64,000 nt of DNA from Sulfuricurvum sp. PC08-66 (GTDB lineage: Bacteria > Campylobacterota > Campylobacteria > Campylobacterales > Sulfurimonadaceae). Of this stretch, positions 1 through 9,012 are shown piece after piece. The notes under the pieces were generated by a model. It searched no databases. It saw only the letters and a list, made by a program, of their open reading frames with translations, and had not been told where the DNA came from. The translations under genes were made by a program, and so were the position numbers. Location of the stretch: NCBI GenBank assembly GCA_000830255.1, contig JQIT01000002.1, positions 117,020 to 181,019 of the forward strand, read 5' to 3'. Position 1 is the first letter of the stretch. Every line of letters starts with the position of its first letter.

Positions 1-178
1 AGGCTTGATCTTGGGGGGTGGTGATGATGAGTATCTCACGAATTCCTGCTAGCATCAATACGGAAAGCGGATAATAAATCATCGGCTTGTCATAGATAGG
101 AACAAGCTGTTTACTCACTCCCTTGGTGATAGGGTAGAGGCGTGTGCCACTTCCTCCTGCGAGAATGATACCCTTCAT
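1..178 (-). CDS. rmlA: Glucose-1-phosphate thymidylyltransferase (partial, N-terminus)
   Basis: First 59 codons of a gene that runs off the left edge. The protein opens with [18 protein letters not shown] and continues [18 protein letters not shown], the nucleotide-binding signature (GxGxRLxPxT) and following block typical of RmlA/RfbA. This enzyme joins glucose-1-phosphate to dTTP to make dTDP-glucose, the first step of dTDP-rhamnose and related sugars. The ATG at 178 follows an AGGAG at good spacing. It lies 55 nt downstream of the 4,6-dehydratase gene in the same direction, so it is probably the next gene of the polysaccharide operon. Homologous thymidylyl- and uridylyltransferases share the first motif, but the KPMIYYPLS block favours RmlA. 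Confidence 0.9.
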   Translation of the reverse strand, partial: MKGIILAGGSGTRLYPITKGVSKQLVPIYDKPMIYYPLSVLMLAGIREILIITTPQDQA

Positions 179-233
179 AGGTACTCCTAAAATCTTTAAA
201 TTATTGTGTTATTTTATGCAAAGGGTGCTTTTT

Positions 234-1976
234 TCACGCTTTGTTATGCACAAACTCTGGCACTATCTCTTTAAGCTTTGCCAGACTTGCCGTAGCGTGT
301 AGCTCCTCGATATCTGCTTGGAGCTTCTCAATAGGATAGTGCGTCGCTTTAGCTACAGTAATAGAATCATAAAGCGTATGTGCATCACTTTCATCGATGA
401 GTAGCTCCTCATAGAGCTTCTCACCAGGGCGCAACCCTGTGAAGGTCACATCGATGGACTTGCCACTCAGCTCTATCATCTTGTGCGCCAAATCGACAAT
501 ACGCACAGGCTCGCCCATATCGAGGATAAAAATCTCTCCCCCTTTGCCAATAGCACCCGCTTGGAGTACCAAGGCGCACGCTTCTGGAATGAGCATGAAA
601 TAGCGCGTAATATCAGGATGCGTTACCGTAATAGGTCCACCCCTGGCAATTTGCGCGCGAAACTTGGGTATGACACTACCACTACTGCCTAGCACATTGC
701 CAAAGCGCACAGCAACCACTTCGGTGCTTTGCGATGGGACATTTTGGACATAGAGTTCACAAACACGTTTGGTCGCGCCCATCACATTGGTAGGGCGTAC
801 CGCTTTGTCTGTAGAGATGAGGACAAATTTTTCGACGCCATACGCAATCGATACATCGATAGCGTTTTTGGTCCCAATGACATTGTTGGTAATGGCGGTG
901 GCGATATTCTCCTCTACCAAGGGCACATGTTTATACGCTGCGGCATGCAGGACAATTTGAGGTCGATAGAGTGCGAATACCTCCTCCAGCCGTGCCTTAT
1001 CGACGACACTTTGCATGATAGGCACTATTGGTTTGCCTGCTAGCTCTTCGCAAATCGTATAGAGATTGTATTCGCTGTGGTCGAGCAAGATAAGCTTTTT
1101 GGCGCCCATCATCGCACATTGACGCGCTATCTCACTGCCAATGCTTCCACCTGCGCCTGTGATAAGCACCGTTTTGTTATTGATAAATTGCGCAATGGTA
1201 TGCTGATCCAAATCTTTGGGGTGACGTGCCAAGAGGTCTTCGACCGAAATTTCGTGAAGCTTAGCACCGTAATCGAGATACGCCGAGGCGATTTTGATCT
1301 CTTTGATACCCATGCGTTGTAACGCCCCATAAATGGTGCCAATCAGTATAGTCTCATCGACGATAGCCGCCTCGCACTCGATACCTGAAGCCTCAAACTC
1401 GGCAAGTGTATAGACATCGACGCCATTGATTTTCATATGGCTGTACCCCTCATCGATGATGGCTACGGGGTGATAGGATGTCCCGCCAAGGGAACGCATG
1501 ATGGTATTGGCTCTATCTGCTGTGGCGATGACGAGCGTATGCAAAGCGGCTACTTTTTGGTGGCGTACTTTTTCGAAATAGAGACGCTTGCTAGCACGAA
1601 GTACGAGTAACCCAAAAAGGGTCAAGAAAAATTCGATAGGTATCACAGAGCGGGGAATTGCAATGTGTGCATCGCGCATCATATAGGCAAAAAGGACAAA
1701 AAGAAGCGTCGAAAACATCAGCACAGAGAGTATGCGCGACAAGTCATGAAACCCAAAGTGCCGCCAACTCATATCATAGACTCTCGCCAAATAAAAGAGC
1801 GTTATGCGCAAAAAGACGAGAAAAACAATAGAGGGTACAATAGCATCAAAGTTTTGGTCAGGAATCTCAAAATCAAAGCGCAAGGCAAAAGCGACCGCCA
1901 CAGAAACAGCGATGATAAGCGTATCGACCACCATAAAAAAGAGTCGACGTTTGAGCGTAGAGGGACGTAATATCAT
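234..1976 (-). CDS. Membrane-bound UDP-GlcNAc 4,6-dehydratase (WbpM/PglF/CapD family)
   Basis: 580-residue polysaccharide biosynthesis enzyme. About four N-terminal membrane segments (residues ~10-145) precede a linker domain and a C-terminal short-chain-dehydrogenase domain. That domain has a Rossmann motif LITGAGGSIGSEIA near residue 272 and STDKAVRPTNVMGATKR near 388-404. Met in place of the usual catalytic Tyr in the MGATK block is characteristic of the large WbpM/PglF/FlaA1 dehydratases. They convert UDP-GlcNAc to the 4-keto-6-deoxy sugar that leads to QuiNAc, FucNAc or bacillosamine. I chose the ATG at 1976, which overlaps the upstream stop as ATGA; the frame stays open 15 codons further upstream but would overlap that gene deeply. 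Immediately upstream is a WbpL-like transferase, so the two probably start the glycan together. The exact sugar product cannot be told from sequence. Confidence 0.9.
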   Translation of the reverse strand: MILRPSTLKRRLFFMVVDTLIIAVSVAVAFALRFDFEIPDQNFDAIVPSIVFLVFLRITLFYLARVYDMSWRHFGFHDLSRILSVLMFSTLLFVLFAYMMRDAHIAIPRSVIPIEFFLTLFGLLVLRASKRLYFEKVRHQKVAALHTLVIATADRANTIMRSLGGTSYHPVAIIDEGYSHMKINGVDVYTLAEFEASGIECEAAIVDETILIGTIYGALQRMGIKEIKIASAYLDYGAKLHEISVEDLLARHPKDLDQHTIAQFINNKTVLITGAGGSIGSEIARQCAMMGAKKLILLDHSEYNLYTICEELAGKPIVPIMQSVVDKARLEEVFALYRPQIVLHAAAYKHVPLVEENIATAITNNVIGTKNAIDVSIAYGVEKFVLISTDKAVRPTNVMGATKRVCELYVQNVPSQSTEVVAVRFGNVLGSSGSVIPKFRAQIARGGPITVTHPDITRYFMLIPEACALVLQAGAIGKGGEIFILDMGEPVRIVDLAHKMIELSGKSIDVTFTGLRPGEKLYEELLIDESDAHTLYDSITVAKATHYPIEKLQADIEELHATASLAKLKEIVPEFVHNKA

Positions 1977-2935
1977 TGGAAACCCTTTTTCTTCTCGATA
2001 GAGAGCAATACCAAAGCCCATACTACACTAGCCACACCCAAAGCCACACCTTGATTGGGTGCATAATAGAGTATCGCCAAAAGGAGCACATTGACTGCCA
2101 TACCCGCGATGACGACCCTATCGTGCGCCCAGCCTGATTGCACCAGACGCTGATAGGCGTGTTTGCGGTGTGCTTGGGAGAGCTTCTCGCCTTTGCGCCA
2201 TCGACGCAACAGTGTCACCGTGGCATCGACCCAAAAGAGTCCAAAGAGCACCACCCAACTCCACAAATTCGCACTCTCGATAGTGGCATAGTAGAGCGTC
2301 AAAATAGCCACCGTATACCCCAAAAGCGTACTGCCCACATCGCCCATAAAGATTTTGGCCTTGTGCCAGTTCCAGAGTAAAAATCCAAGAACAGCAACAG
2401 CCAAAACGATGAAATGTGCTCCACCCCACAGCGCCCATGCCGCCAAAGCCAAAAATATCGCCTCACTCGCGGCGTACCCATCGATACCGTCCAAAAAATT
2501 ATAGAGATTCACAAACCACACGATAAGCAAAAAGGCAAAAATATTGACCACAAGAGGGTTTTCGATACGCACAAATCCCATATCGATAGCCCCCAATCCC
2601 CCCAACGTCCAAAGCCCACCTAGCGCCACAAGCGCTTGAACAAGCAATCGAAGCTTGGGGGATAAATCGTACAAATCATCCAGATAACTCACCATTGAGA
2701 GCACCACACCCACCATAAGCGCCCCAAAAAGTCTCGCATCTATAGCATCCGTAGCATACAAAATCCCAAGCCCCATGAACCATGTCACGGCAATGGCGAT
2801 ACCACCACCGCGCGGTGTAGGCACTGTGTGCGAGCTACGGTCATTGGGAATATCCAAAATCGCTTTGCGTATGGCGTGCTCTTTGACCATGTAGGTGAGC
2901 ACAAAAGAGAGAAGAAAAAGAAATAGATAAATCAA
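1973..2935 (-). CDS. Undecaprenyl-phosphate sugar-1-phosphate transferase (WecA/WbpL, GT4-like MraY family)
   Basis: About 320 residues with roughly ten hydrophobic segments. Family motifs are present in order: DIPNDRSSHTVPTPRGGG in the first cytoplasmic loop, the Mg-binding YLDDLYDLSPK, NLYNFLDGIDG, FMGDVGS and a late HAYQRL. Enzymes of this family load the first sugar phosphate onto undecaprenyl phosphate to start O-antigen or capsule repeat units. The start is probably the TTG at 2935. An AAAGGAG sits eight bases before it, and it begins one base after the upstream glycosyltransferase's TAG. A longer reading from an earlier TTG has no such site. The pairing with the WbpM-type dehydratase resembles the WbpL/WbpM pair of Pseudomonas, suggesting a QuiNAc/FucNAc-type initiating sugar (inference). 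Confidence 0.88.
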   Translation of the reverse strand: MIYLFLFLLSFVLTYMVKEHAIRKAILDIPNDRSSHTVPTPRGGGIAIAVTWFMGLGILYATDAIDARLFGALMVGVVLSMVSYLDDLYDLSPKLRLLVQALVALGGLWTLGGLGAIDMGFVRIENPLVVNIFAFLLIVWFVNLYNFLDGIDGYAASEAIFLALAAWALWGGAHFIVLAVAVLGFLLWNWHKAKIFMGDVGSTLLGYTVAILTLYYATIESANLWSWVVLFGLFWVDATVTLLRRWRKGEKLSQAHRKHAYQRLVQSGWAHDRVVIAGMAVNVLLLAILYYAPNQGVALGVASVVWALVLLSIEKKKGFQ

Positions 2936-2936
2936 A

Positions 2937-3779
2937 CTACACACTCCTTTTACTGTATTTTTCAATAGTTTTTTGATTTATTTCTTTACGCTCACGATCA
3001 AAAAACCAACCCCATTTATTGAAATAATAAATCATAGACTTTATTTGCATCAACATTACTTTAAAACTTCTATATGCCTCTCTATTGTGTTCATGATAAA
3101 TTTCAACTTTTGGATAATATATATTTTTCGCAACACGAAAAATGCGTCGAGACAAATCTGTATCTTCGGTATGCAAAAAAATATTTTCATCAAAAATATT
3201 CACCTGCTTTAAAGTCTCTACACGTAAAAACATAAAACATCCCGACAAATAGGGAACCTCCAAAATTTCATTCATATCTGCAAATTTCATCATAAAAAAA
3301 TCATCCATTTTTTGAAGAAAGCCAATTTTTATATAATTTAAAACAAATCTACCAAACCAATTCACTGGAGTAGGCAAAAGCTTGCACAATTGCTGATTCG
3401 TTCCATTCGGATATAAAACTCTAGGCATCACATTACCAATATGAGTATCACGATTCATAAAATAAAATATTTCATCTAAGACATTTGAGCCAAAATAGAT
3501 ATCAGGATTTAGGACAACATGACAAGGAACATTCATCGCTATACTTTTACGCATTGCTATGTTGTGTCCAGCCCCATAGCCAATGTTAGCATTATTAAAA
3601 ATATATTCGATTCTATCATCTGTTAAAGCCAACTTTTTCAGTGAATCCTCTTTTGAATTATCAATCAAAAAAAGCTTCACATTTAATTGCGTAGAGAAGA
3701 AACTGCTTATGACTCTTTTTATTTGCTCTTCACTGTTATGATAAAGAACTATCGACGCAAAAATATCATATTTATTCAT
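2937..3779 (-). CDS. Family 2 glycosyltransferase (rhamnosyltransferase-like)
   Basis: 280-residue cytoplasmic GT2 enzyme with a GT-A fold start (IFASIVLYHNSEEQI), FLIDNSKEDS, a metal/nucleotide-binding LNPDIYF and a later HTEDTDLSRRIF. Overall it resembles WbbL-like rhamnosyltransferases, but donor and acceptor cannot be assigned. It overlaps the next upstream gene by 8 nt. Together with its three upstream neighbours it is much richer in A+T than the rest of the window (many AAA, AAT and ATA codons), which suggests acquisition from another genome. The C-terminus is basic and may sit at the membrane. Confidence 0.85.
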   Translation of the reverse strand: MNKYDIFASIVLYHNSEEQIKRVISSFFSTQLNVKLFLIDNSKEDSLKKLALTDDRIEYIFNNANIGYGAGHNIAMRKSIAMNVPCHVVLNPDIYFGSNVLDEIFYFMNRDTHIGNVMPRVLYPNGTNQQLCKLLPTPVNWFGRFVLNYIKIGFLQKMDDFFMMKFADMNEILEVPYLSGCFMFLRVETLKQVNIFDENIFLHTEDTDLSRRIFRVAKNIYYPKVEIYHEHNREAYRSFKVMLMQIKSMIYYFNKWGWFFDRERKEINQKTIEKYSKRSV

Positions 3780-4479
3780 GAATATACCTTTTTATTAGAT
3801 TCCATACAATTTGAAATCTCCACTTTAGTTTCTGCCATAAAGAAGTTTTTTTACCTGTATAGTTATTAGCATGCAATCGATAGCTAAAAACTTTCTTATC
3901 TACAAATTCAACTTCACCATGTATGTAGGTAGAAAGACCCAGCCACATATCATGCATCGGTATTGACTTTGGAAAAGGCAAGACATATCGCAATAGCTCT
4001 CTAGTAAAAGCTACATTGCAGCCTATGAAACGATTTTTTAAAATATTATTCCACATTCCTTCACGTACATTCAAATATTGGAATAAATCCTCTTGAACAA
4101 TCTCACCTTTTGAATCGATGCATACACCATTGTACATTCTAAGAGTTACTTTATCTATATCACTCTTAAAATCATTTCTTATTTCAGCCAATTTGCTACT
4201 TGACCATACATCATCTTGATCGGATAAAACAATGATGTCTCCAGATGCATGTTTTATGGCATTTTCAAAATTAAATATTGGAGAAAAAAAAGTTTGTTTT
4301 TCAAAAAGTTTGATTTTGTTATTGTTATATGATTTTATAATACTAACAGTTTCATCCGTAGAGCTATCATCAGAAATAATTAGCTCGTCATTTTCACCTA
4401 ATTGCGCCAAAATAGAATCAATTTGCTCTTTTAAGTATTTTTGACCATTGTAAGTAGCCATACAAACAGAGATTTTCAT
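3772..4479 (-). CDS. Family 2 glycosyltransferase
   Basis: 235-residue GT2 enzyme. Motifs: ISVCMATYNGQKYLKEQIDS at the N-terminus, ELIISDDSSTDET, and LSDQDDVW, which carries the DXD-like donor-binding site. The rest, including MHDMWLGLSTYIHG, matches the RfbG/WcaA-type polysaccharide transferases often called alpha-1,3-rhamnosyltransferases. The ATG at 4479 overlaps the upstream stop as ATGA, implying coupled translation. It is short for the group but appears complete. AT-rich like its neighbours. Donor and linkage are unknown; with an rmlA gene in the same cluster, dTDP-rhamnose is one plausible donor. Confidence 0.85.
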   Translation of the reverse strand: MKISVCMATYNGQKYLKEQIDSILAQLGENDELIISDDSSTDETVSIIKSYNNNKIKLFEKQTFFSPIFNFENAIKHASGDIIVLSDQDDVWSSSKLAEIRNDFKSDIDKVTLRMYNGVCIDSKGEIVQEDLFQYLNVREGMWNNILKNRFIGCNVAFTRELLRYVLPFPKSIPMHDMWLGLSTYIHGEVEFVDKKVFSYRLHANNYTGKKTSLWQKLKWRFQIVWNLIKRYIHE

Positions 4480-5300
4480 ATCTCTTTTCCTTTTAGGTAA
4501 TAGCTATAAAATATTTTAATAAAACTCAACATTCTGTATTTTAAAATAAGTCTCAACAACCTTCTTATAGGCGACCAAATAACTTTTTTCTTTAGAGAAA
4601 GACCCAACTCTCTTGATGCGCTACAATAGTACCTAAACCGATTATACTCTCTAGCAAAATCCTTACCTTCATCTCCAGACAAAGTGTGCTCTAGATACAA
4701 ATCAACCAAAACAATATTTTCATTAATCTCTTTATATTTTTCAATAAAATAAACATCACTAAAATCTAATTTCAATTTTTCATTGTAGCCACCAATCTTT
4801 TGAAACGCGGCCATCGGAATCATCAATCCACTGTTGATTACAGATTTTCCATCCAAACTATAAAGCTCTTTGTAACCAAACTCATTGAACCTTTGAGCCT
4901 TTCCAACAAAGTGATTTAAATATGCCGGTGAATATACTTTCGTCTTATTTTCATCACAAACAATAGGAGCGTAGATGTAATCCTTTCCATATTTTTCATA
5001 CAATAGAAAATATTTCTCTAGCATTGTAGTAGAAAATTTGCTATCTTGATCTAATAACAATAGTGCATCTACTCCTAGTTCTTTTGCTTTTTTGTAAGCT
5101 TGATTGTAGGCGCGACTAACACCACTATTTAAAGAATCATGTTCATAAAAAAGATTGGGGACCTCTGGTGCACTTTGCGCTATCGGAGAGTTGTCGTAGA
5201 CAAAAAGTGAAATTATATTTTCATACTCTTTTAAAAACAAAATATCGATGTCAAATACATTTTTTTTATATATAACGATGCAGACAAGAATCTTTTTCAT
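4476..5300 (-). CDS. Family 2 glycosyltransferase (rhamnosyltransferase-like)
   Basis: 274-residue GT2 protein. It has VCIVIYKKNV at the start, LFVYDNSPIA, an NSGVSRAYNQAY block that is typical of rhamnosyltransferases, and LLLLDQDSKF with the DXD site. The C-terminal third is basic and hydrophobic, which suggests membrane association. It is coupled at both ends by ATGA overlaps (5300/5297 upstream, 4479/4476 downstream). Part of the AT-rich glycosyltransferase block. I cannot determine the sugar transferred. Confidence 0.85.
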   Translation of the reverse strand: MKKILVCIVIYKKNVFDIDILFLKEYENIISLFVYDNSPIAQSAPEVPNLFYEHDSLNSGVSRAYNQAYKKAKELGVDALLLLDQDSKFSTTMLEKYFLLYEKYGKDYIYAPIVCDENKTKVYSPAYLNHFVGKAQRFNEFGYKELYSLDGKSVINSGLMIPMAAFQKIGGYNEKLKLDFSDVYFIEKYKEINENIVLVDLYLEHTLSGDEGKDFAREYNRFRYYCSASRELGLSLKKKVIWSPIRRLLRLILKYRMLSFIKIFYSYYLKGKEI

Positions 5301-6397
5301 TTTATATAGCCATCTAAGATTGAAGAGACTTTATCTACTGCTACATCAATGCTAAAATATTTTTTTGCTCGTTCATATGCATTTTTCGTTATTTGCATTC
5401 TCAAAGCATCATCCAAGACAAGCATTTCAATTTTTTTTGACAACTCTATATAATCTCCAGATTGAAACAGCAAACCAGAGTTACTATCTTCAACTACTTC
5501 TGGAATTCCACCTACATTTGAAGCAACGACTGGAATGTAATTCACAAATGCTTCTAAAGCAACTAAAGAAAAAGTTTCATCAATTGATGTAACCAAAACA
5601 ATATCTGTCAAATCATATATCTTTTTTGATTCAAAAACTTCACCATGAAAAGTAATATTATTCTGTGAGCTACTTTTTTCTATATACGCATGGAGTTCAT
5701 TTTCATAACTCTTGTCAGATGTTTTTCCAAAAAAATGTAAATGCACGTTATCAATACCTATTTTTCTCAACTCTTCACAAGCTTTTATTGCAAGCATTTG
5801 TGATTTATTTCTGTCAATTGTACCAATGACTGATATGTTTATAAAGCTCTCTTTTGATGTTTTCTTATTTTTCTCTTGAATCTCTATTCCATTGTATATC
5901 ACATTCATATTTGCATTTTTTCTAACAAAATATTTTAAAGATTCTTTTGCATAGTTTGAAACAACAACATACTCCGATGTAAATATGTCACTTATTTTTA
6001 AAAATACTTTATTCTTGCTTAAAAAAATTCTTCCTTCATGAACATGCACTATTGTAGCAATATTCATCATACCAGCTACTACAACCTCTCCGAAATTCAA
6101 AATTGTATTTGCATAAACAAGCTTTGGCTTTATCTTTAGTAGTAAAAATAAAAATTGTACAAAGAATAAAACTCTTTTTAGTATTTTTTTTACGATTGTT
6201 TTTTTTGAATTCTTTTCAAGAAAGTGCAGCTCTACATTTTTATCTTTTAGCAATTTTGCTATATTTCCGCTGTTTGATGTAAACAACACATGTATGTTGT
6301 ATTTATGTGTATAAGATAATTTTTCTACTATTCTATAGAGGCTAATTGTTGCCCCAGTATTATACGAATCGTGAAATATAAATAATATTTTTTTCAC
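5297..6397 (-). CDS. Family 4 glycosyltransferase (retaining, GT-B fold)
   Basis: 366-residue GT-B enzyme. The N-terminal FHDSYNTGATISLYRIVE is the acceptor-domain start seen in GT4 enzymes. VSNYAKESLKYFV and NVIYNGIEI mark the domain hinge. The C-terminal DETFSLVALEAFVNYIPVVA, followed by VGGIPEVV, is the E-x7-E nucleotide-sugar motif. Translation starts at a GTG (6397) that overlaps the stop of an 11-codon reading frame starting inside the regulator's stop codon. It is probably the first glycosyltransferase translated from the operon. AT-rich. Substrate unknown. Confidence 0.87.
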   Translation of the reverse strand: MKKILFIFHDSYNTGATISLYRIVEKLSYTHKYNIHVLFTSNSGNIAKLLKDKNVELHFLEKNSKKTIVKKILKRVLFFVQFLFLLLKIKPKLVYANTILNFGEVVVAGMMNIATIVHVHEGRIFLSKNKVFLKISDIFTSEYVVVSNYAKESLKYFVRKNANMNVIYNGIEIQEKNKKTSKESFINISVIGTIDRNKSQMLAIKACEELRKIGIDNVHLHFFGKTSDKSYENELHAYIEKSSSQNNITFHGEVFESKKIYDLTDIVLVTSIDETFSLVALEAFVNYIPVVASNVGGIPEVVEDSNSGLLFQSGDYIELSKKIEMLVLDDALRMQITKNAYERAKKYFSIDVAVDKVSSILDGYIK

Positions 6398-6429
6398 AGT
6401 AACTTTTCAAATTGAAATTGAATTTTCAT
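6394..6429 (-). other. Possible 11-codon coupling mini-ORF
   Basis: An ATG at 6429 overlaps the regulator's TGA as ATGA. It opens an 11-codon frame (MKIQFQFEKLL) whose TGA overlaps the GTG start of the GT4 gene as GTGA. A GGGAGAAGG lies just upstream of the ATG. Two exact stop-start overlaps in 36 nt could carry ribosomes across an otherwise untranslated 28-nt gap. Short frames arise by chance, so this is only a suggestion. Confidence 0.3.
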
Positions 6430-6812
6430 CTACCTTCTCCCAAACTCGATCTATCACTCTCTAGTTCTCGTTGCAACATCTCATACTCCCTCTTTTTGCG
6501 CGCAATAAAGGCTTCTGTAATCGCTATTTTTTCTCTAATGCCTTGTGCCGTGAGCAAATAGCGATAATTTTTTTTCGATTCGCTGGTGACAAAGTTTTCG
6601 ACCTTCACCAAACCCTTGTCGATAAGGGCTTTGAGGATATAGTTAACCTTGCCTACACTGTAGCCAAGCTCTTGTGCAAGGCTCTTTTGCGTCGTGTGGC
6701 GATTAAGTGCCGTAAGCAACTGTAGCGTCTCTTCTGTCTCTAATTTCACTTCAAAATACTCTTTTCTTATATTCAATCGTTGAATATTACTTGTAACAAG
6801 CTTTTGTGCCAC
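6426..6812 (-). CDS. MarR-type EPS-associated transcriptional regulator
   Basis: 128 residues with a winged helix-turn-helix: TTQKSLAQELGYSVGKVNYI is the HTH and is followed by LKALIDKGLVKVENF, as in the small MarR-like regulators found at the head of exopolysaccharide clusters. The C-terminal ~40 residues (ARKKREYEMLQRELES) are predicted coiled coil. It is the first gene of the leftward polysaccharide operon, divergent from rho, and probably controls that operon. The GTG at 6812 is the longest reading and has no clear ribosome-binding site; a TTG ~12 codons in is an alternative start. Confidence 0.82.
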   Translation of the reverse strand: MAQKLVTSNIQRLNIRKEYFEVKLETEETLQLLTALNRHTTQKSLAQELGYSVGKVNYILKALIDKGLVKVENFVTSESKKNYRYLLTAQGIREKIAITEAFIARKKREYEMLQRELESDRSSLGEGR

Positions 6813-6824
6813 TAAAAGTCTGTC

Positions 6825-6853
6825 TTGACAACTGTTAGGCTTTGTTATAAAAT
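6825..6853 (+). promoter_or_regulatory. Probable sigma-70 promoter of rho
   Basis: TTGACA at 6825-6830, then a TTATAAAAT block at 6845-6853. Read as TAAAAT (6848-6853) the spacing is 17; read as TATAAA it is 15. The start codon of rho is about 90 nt downstream, leaving a 5' leader that could hold autoregulatory RNA. No other good match lies in this divergent region. Confidence 0.55.
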
Positions 6854-6944
6854 TGCGGCGATTTTCATCTGACAGTAAACACTTCGTTTACCCACCCATC
6901 TTCCCAAAAGCACCATCTTCCGCTTTTCAACTAATCGAGGCACA

Positions 6945-8258
6945 ATGAGCGATACCGCTAAAAAATCGAACAAAAAACAGACACACCAGCCCGTAGAGGG
7001 TCATACCATCGAGACATTACGTCCCCTCACCCTCGATCAGCTCGTCGAACTAGCCATCGAGCTAGAGATCGAAAACCCTAACGAGCTTAAACGCCAAGAT
7101 ATTATTTTTGAAATTTTGAAATCGCAAGTAGCCCAAGGGGGATTTATCCTCTTCACAGGGATTTTGGAAATCATGCCTGATGCCTATGGGTTCTTGCGCG
7201 CAGTAGAGACCGATTTTTCCGATTCGGTTCACGATGCCTATGTCTCTAGTACGCAAATTCGCAAATTTGCCCTACGTAATGGCGACATCGTCACAGGGCA
7301 AGTGCGCCCACCCAAAGAGCAAGAGCGCTACTACGCCCTGCTCAAAGTCGAAGCTATCAACTACCTACCCGCAGCAGAGAGCAAAAACCGTCCGCTTTTT
7401 GACAACCTCACCCCTGTCTATCCTACGCAACACCTCAAATTTGAGTACAGCGAAAGCCGTCTCACTGGGCGTATGATGGACCTCTTCACCCCTATGGGCA
7501 AGGGTCAACGTGCGCTTATCGTCGCCCCTCCACGCAGTGGTAAAACAGAGCTGATGAAAGAGCTAGCCCACGGCATCAGCAAAAATCACCCTGAAGTAGA
7601 ACTCATCGTACTCTTGGTCGATGAGCGTCCTGAAGAGGTGACCGACATGGAGCGCAGTGTCAACGGTGAGGTCTACAGCTCTACCTTCGACCAACCTGCC
7701 AAAAACCACACCAAAGTAGCAGAACTGGTCATCGAAAAAGCCAAACGTCGCGTCGAAATTGGCAAAGACGTCGTCATCTTGCTCGACTCCATCACGAGAC
7801 TAGCTCGCGCCTACAATACTGTCACTCCTAGCAGTGGCAAAGTCCTCTCTGGTGGTGTCGATGCCAATGCACTGCATCGCCCCAAACGCTTTTTCGGTGC
7901 AGCACGTAACATCGAAAACGGCGGCAGTCTCACCATCATCGCCACCGCACTTATCGATACAGGTAGCCGTATGGACGAAGTCATCTTCGAAGAGTTCAAA
8001 GGTACAGGTAACAGTGAAATCGTCCTTAGCCGCAAAATCGCTGATCGACGCATCTATCCAGCTATCGATATCATGAAATCAGGCACACGTAAAGAGGAAC
8101 TACTCATTGGTCCTGAGACATTGCAAAAAGTATTTGTCCTACGCAACGCCCTACACAAAATCGATGACGAGGTCGAGAGCCTACGCTTCATCTACAGCAA
8201 AATGCTCAAAACCAAAGACAACGAAGAATTCTTGAGCATCATGAACGAAGGTAGTTGA
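6945..8258 (+). CDS. rho: Transcription termination factor Rho
   Basis: 437-residue hexameric RNA-dependent ATPase that ends untranslated transcripts. The N-terminal Rho domain ([20 protein letters not shown]) is followed by the cold-shock-like RNA-binding fold ([14 protein letters not shown]). The RecA-like ATPase has Walker [15 protein letters not shown] near residue 195 and Walker [17 protein letters not shown], plus the Q-loop and R-loop region around [20 protein letters not shown]. The first ~18 residues are polar and lysine-rich. The ATG follows a GAGG. murI lies 7 nt downstream and is probably cotranscribed. Confidence 0.98.
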   Translation: MSDTAKKSNKKQTHQPVEGHTIETLRPLTLDQLVELAIELEIENPNELKRQDIIFEILKSQVAQGGFILFTGILEIMPDAYGFLRAVETDFSDSVHDAYVSSTQIRKFALRNGDIVTGQVRPPKEQERYYALLKVEAINYLPAAESKNRPLFDNLTPVYPTQHLKFEYSESRLTGRMMDLFTPMGKGQRALIVAPPRSGKTELMKELAHGISKNHPEVELIVLLVDERPEEVTDMERSVNGEVYSSTFDQPAKNHTKVAELVIEKAKRRVEIGKDVVILLDSITRLARAYNTVTPSSGKVLSGGVDANALHRPKRFFGAARNIENGGSLTIIATALIDTGSRMDEVIFEEFKGTGNSEIVLSRKIADRRIYPAIDIMKSGTRKEELLIGPETLQKVFVLRNALHKIDDEVESLRFIYSKMLKTKDNEEFLSIMNEGS

Positions 8259-8265
8259 ATTAACA

Positions 8266-9012
8266 ATGCGCAAAATTGGCGTTTTTGACAGCGGAATCGG
8301 TGGACTCACCGTGATGAAAAGCCTCCTCGAGCACAAGCTCTTTGAGGAGATTATCTATTATGGTGATACCGCACGCGTACCCTATGGTGTCAAAGATGCC
8401 AACACCATCATCCGCTACGCCCTTGAAGCGGTAGAGTTTTTCAAAAATTTCGACATTGATTTGCTCGTGGTAGCCTGCAATACCGTCAGTGCCTACGCCC
8501 TTGAAGCGATGCAAGAGAGTGCCCCTTTTGATGTCGTGGGCGTGGTAGAACCAGGTATTTTGGCACTTCAAAAGAGCCAAACCAACCTCGATGACCCTAT
8601 TCTCATCCTAGGTACCAAGGCTACAGTAGCTTCCAAAGCCTACGAGAAACGCTTGCACGCCTTGGGCTACACGCGCACTACTGCGCTTGCCACAGGACTC
8701 TTCGTCCCCATCGTCGAGGATCAGCTCACCGACACACCCATCCTCACGAGCACCATCGAGCACTATTTTCAAGGTCTCACGCCCCCTGCCTCTATCATCC
8801 TAGGGTGCACCCATTTTCCGCTCATCACCCAACCCATCAGCGCCTATTTTGACCACCAAGCACGCCTCATTCACTCTGGTGATGCGATTGTCGAGTATTT
8901 AGAGCAGACCTATACCTTCTCTCGACGCTTCGAGGTAACACAGATGAAATTTTTTGCCAGCGAAAATCCTGACTCACTCAAAGCGGTAGCCCGAAGATGG
9001 CTAGGACTCTAA
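8266..9012 (+). CDS. murI: Glutamate racemase
   Basis: 248 residues. It interconverts L- and D-glutamate to supply D-Glu for peptidoglycan. Family signatures are IGVFDSGIGGLTVMKSL at the N-terminus with catalytic Asp, YYGDTARVPYG, VACNTVSAYALEAM with the first catalytic Cys, and LGCTHFPLI with the second catalytic Cys and the neighbouring His. Length is standard. The gene starts 7 nt after rho, and its TAA overlaps the stop of the convergent glycosyltransferase gene by 4 nt. Confidence 0.97.
   Translation: MRKIGVFDSGIGGLTVMKSLLEHKLFEEIIYYGDTARVPYGVKDANTIIRYALEAVEFFKNFDIDLLVVACNTVSAYALEAMQESAPFDVVGVVEPGILALQKSQTNLDDPILILGTKATVASKAYEKRLHALGYTRTTALATGLFVPIVEDQLTDTPILTSTIEHYFQGLTPPASIILGCTHFPLITQPISAYFDHQARLIHSGDAIVEYLEQTYTFSRRFEVTQMKFFASENPDSLKAVARRWLGL

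Noticed and set aside
1..20. Six-G run near the left edge as a phase-variable tract
   Set aside because: It codes normally within rmlA and is shorter than the tracts known to vary in this phylum.
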